Shown piece after piece: positions 8,403 to 11,121 of a stretch of DNA of 11,121 nt. The translations under genes were made by a program, and so were the position numbers. The notes below the pieces were generated by a model. That model made no database searches and had not been told where the DNA came from. It worked only from the letters and a program-made list of their open reading frames with translations. Numbering within the stretch: position 1 is the stretch's first letter; the number at the start of each line of letters is the position of its first letter. The stretch comes from an uncultured Mycoplasma sp. (GTDB lineage: Bacteria; Bacillota_I; Bacilli_A; Mycoplasmatales; Metamycoplasmataceae): positions 1 through 11,121 of the forward strand of contig CAMRCV010000007.1 in assembly GCA_947041065.1 (NCBI GenBank), given 5' to 3'.

Positions 8403-10886
8403 ATGGATAAAATTTACAATCATCAACTTGTTGAAAAAGATAAAAATAAAAAGTGAATTGAAAAAAAATATTTTTCAACACATGATAAATCAAAACAATC
8501 TTTTTCAATCATTTTACCACCACCAAATGTGACGGGACAACTGCACCTAGGACATGCTTGAGATGGTTTTATTCAAGATACAATTATTCGATATAAAAAA
8601 TTGAAAGATTTTGATGTTTTATTTTTGCCTGGAATGGACCACGCAGGAATAGCAACACAAGCAAAAGTTGAAGAAAGATTAAGAAGTAATTCACAAACAA
8701 AAGAAATGCTTGGTAGAGAAGAATTCATTAATCAAGCTATTATGTGAAAAGAAGAGTATGCCAAAATCATAAAAGAGCAATGATATAAGCTAGGTTTATC
8801 ATTAGATTATACTAATGAGCGTTTTACTTTAGATAAGGGTTCAAATGATGCCGTTAATAAAGTTTTTATTGAGATGTATCAAAAGGGTTTGATTTACAAA
8901 GGTGTCAAAGCCATCAATTGAGATTCTAAACTCCAAACAGCTCTTTCTAATATTGAAGTTATTTCAAAACCAACAAAATCGCAAATGTATTATGTTAAAT
9001 ATTACTTGGAAGATAGAACTGATTTTATTACTATTGCCACAACAAGAATTGAAACAATTTTTAGTGATGTAGCAATTGCCTTTCATCCTGATGATAAGAA
9101 AAATAAAAAATTCCAAAACAAAAAAGTTTTTAATCCATTAACCAATGAGTTAATTTCAATTATTACCGATGATTATATTGATCCAAAATTTGGTTCTGGT
9201 TTTATGAAAGTTTCTGCTCACGCTACAAACGATATTGATATTATTATCAAAAATAATTTAGAAATAAAAGAAAGTATTGATAAGTCTGGATTAATGAATT
9301 CTATGGCTATGGAATTTGAAGGAATGACTTCTAAAATAGCTAGAAAACAAATAGCTAAAAAACTTCAAGAAAATGATTTACTTACAAAGGTTGTTGAAAT
9401 TGAAAACAATGTTGGAATATCAGAAAGGTCTCACGAAGTAATTGAGATACTAGTTATGCCACAATGGTTTGTTAAGATGGATAAATTAAGTGAAAAATTA
9501 TTAGAAAATATTAATTCTAAAAACAAAGTAAATATTTTCCCTAATAGATTTGAAAATATATTAAAAAATTGAATGAGTGATGTTCATGATTGAACAATCA
9601 GTAGACAATTATGATGAGGTCATCAAATACCTGCGTGATACAAAGGCGAAGAAATTAAAGTTCAAGTAGAATCTCCAGGAGAAGGATGAACTAGAGATGA
9701 AGATGTTTTAGATACATGATTTTCTTCTGCTCTTTGTCCATTTTCATTTTTAGATTGACCAAATGATGAAGATGATAAAATTAAAAGATATTTCCCGACA
9801 TCACTTTTGGTAACTGGTTATGACATTATCTTCTTTTGAGTTGCAAGAATGTATTTCCAATCTTTAGAATTTATGGGAGATATACCATTTAAAGATTTAT
9901 TAATTCACGGATTAATTAGAGATGAATCTGGTAGGAAAATGTCAAAATCTTTAGGTAATGGTATTAATCCAATGGATGTTATTGAAAAACACGGATCAGA
10001 TTCATTAAGATGATTTTTACTAACTAATTCAACACCAGGACAAGATATCAACTTTAGTGAAAGCAAAGTTGAAGCGGCTTGATCTTTGAATAATAAATTA
10101 TGAAACATTACAAAGTTTATTATATCAATGGAAGAAGACTCAAAAGAGGATGTTGAAGATACTGATAAATGAATACTTTCTAAGTTTTATCATTTAGAAA
10201 AAGATATTGAAAAACATATGACAAAATATGAATTTTCAATCATTGGAAAAAAATTAAATGATTTTATTTATAATGATTTTTCAAGTTGATATATCGAATT
10301 TTCAAAAATAACTCCAAACAAAAAAATAGCTGTAGAAATACTTTCAAAGTTATTGCTTTTGCTACACCCATTCATTCCCTTTTTAACAGACCATTTATTT
10401 AAAATATTGACAGGTAAAGAATTGCTTGAAAATTTAATTCAAAGTACAAAAAATTATAAAGTAACTTATATTGATGATGCAATTTCTATGATAAGTTTAA
10501 TACGTGATTTTAGAGCTGAATTTAATATAAGTAATAAAGAAAAAGTTTCTTATTACTTTGATTCATGTGATCAAAATATTTTTATAGTTGAATTGGTTAA
10601 TAAAATAGCAAATTCTGTAATTGAAAAAAACAATAATTCCCCTTATTCAAAAAATGGAATTACCATTTATATTAAACTAACAATTAAACAAATAGAAATT
10701 GAAAAATCAAGATTAAGTAATCAAGTTGAAAAGTTGAATGTAGAAATTCAGAGATCGCAACAAATTTTATCTAATGTAAAATTTATGGAATCAGCACCTC
10801 AAAATAAAATAGATTTAGAAAAACAAAAATATGAAAATTATCAAGAACAATTGAATTTATATATTAAAAAAATAGAGGAATTATAA
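8403..10886 (+). CDS. valS: Valyl-tRNA synthetase
   Basis: This cytoplasmic class Ia enzyme attaches valine to tRNA-Val. The 827-residue protein has the ValRS N-terminal signature [15 protein letters not shown] with the HIGH-type HLGH at 48-51. The CP1 editing domain covers about 180-390, and SRQLWWGHQIPAWY and EDVLDTWFSS return to the catalytic core. KMSKS is at 512-516. A tRNA anticodon-binding helical domain follows, with NNKLWN and LLLHPFIPF. The last 65 or so residues form the family's C-terminal coiled coil (charged, heptad-like, ending KKIEEL). Many Trp codons are TGA, with TGG also used (MPQW). Length is short compared with the roughly 880-950 usual outside mollicutes. The editing domain is unusual: TTRIET replaces TTRPET (213-218), and KVSAHATND (269-277) replaces KxTPAHDxxD with a one-residue shortening. 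The start at 8403 is the only reasonable one; GAGAG just upstream is a weak ribosome site. Confidence 0.96.
10874..10879 (+). promoter_or_regulatory. Ribosome binding site of folD
   Basis: AGAGGA lies in the last codons of valS, 6 nt before ATG 10886. It supports that start and coupled translation. Confidence 0.55.
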
Positions 10887-11121
10887 TGTTGATTTTAAAT
10901 GGCAAAATATTGGCCGAACAAAAGTTGACAATTTTAAAAAATAAAATATCTGCAATGACCATTAAGCCCAAAATGTCGATTATTCAAATTGGAAATGTTT
11001 TTGAAAGTAATAAATATATTGCTATTAAAATAAAGCAGGCAAATCAAATAGGTGTTGAAACAAAACATATTCAATTAGATGAATTAATTAAAAGTGAAGA
11101 TCTTATTTCATTAATTAAAAA
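10886..11121 (+). CDS. folD: Bifunctional methylenetetrahydrofolate dehydrogenase/cyclohydrolase FolD, N-terminal part (3' end outside window)
   Basis: FolD interconverts 5,10-methylene-, methenyl- and 10-formyl-tetrahydrofolate in the cytoplasm, supplying one-carbon units, for instance for formyl-Met-tRNA. Seventy-eight codons are visible. The start [14 protein letters not shown] matches the family opening. PKMSIIQIGN corresponds to the usual first strand (AVIxVG). SNKYIAIKIKQANQIGV (46-62) matches SxxYVxxKxKxxxxxGI, which carries the catalytic Tyr (Tyr49) and Lys (Lys53). The NAD(P) domain lies beyond the window edge. ATG overlaps the valS stop as TAATG, with AGAGGA upstream, so the two genes are probably cotranscribed. 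Confidence 0.9.
   Translation, partial: MLILNGKILAEQKLTILKNKISAMTIKPKMSIIQIGNVFESNKYIAIKIKQANQIGVETKHIQLDELIKSEDLISLIK

Overview
The window reads as part of a small-genome mollicute chromosome (Mycoplasma sensu lato). It is very AT-rich and tightly packed, and it becomes a set of full-length proteins only if in-frame TGA codons are read as tryptophan. Under the standard code nearly every gene here is cut at conserved Trp positions. Under code 4 the + strand gives one unbroken gene chain, with no minus-strand gene. Species cannot be settled from the sequence alone.

Positions 1-7909 hold an oligopeptide ABC importer in the order oppA (5'-truncated by the window edge), oppB, oppC, oppD, oppF. 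OppA is the surface substrate-binding subunit, OppB and OppC form the membrane channel, and OppD and OppF are the cytoplasmic ATPases. Every junction overlaps, by 8, 8, 1 and 8 nt, so one transcript with translational coupling is likely. A small membrane protein of unknown function (7896-8357) overlaps the end of oppF by 14 nt and closes the cluster.

After a 45-nt gap with a TATAAT box come valS (valyl-tRNA synthetase, 8403-10886) and the first 78 codons of folD (bifunctional methylenetetrahydrofolate dehydrogenase/cyclohydrolase), joined by a TAATG stop-start overlap. These two look like a second, housekeeping transcription unit.

The points most worth a second look are these. OppF is 798 residues, with about 460 mostly helical residues inserted between the Q-loop and the ABC signature. 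The ValRS CP1 editing domain has altered key motifs. The cysteine motif at the OppD C-terminus is replaced exactly at all three cysteines. OppB and OppC carry lineage-type extensions. I see no mobile element, CRISPR array, rRNA or tRNA, and no gene-free stretch over 300 bases.
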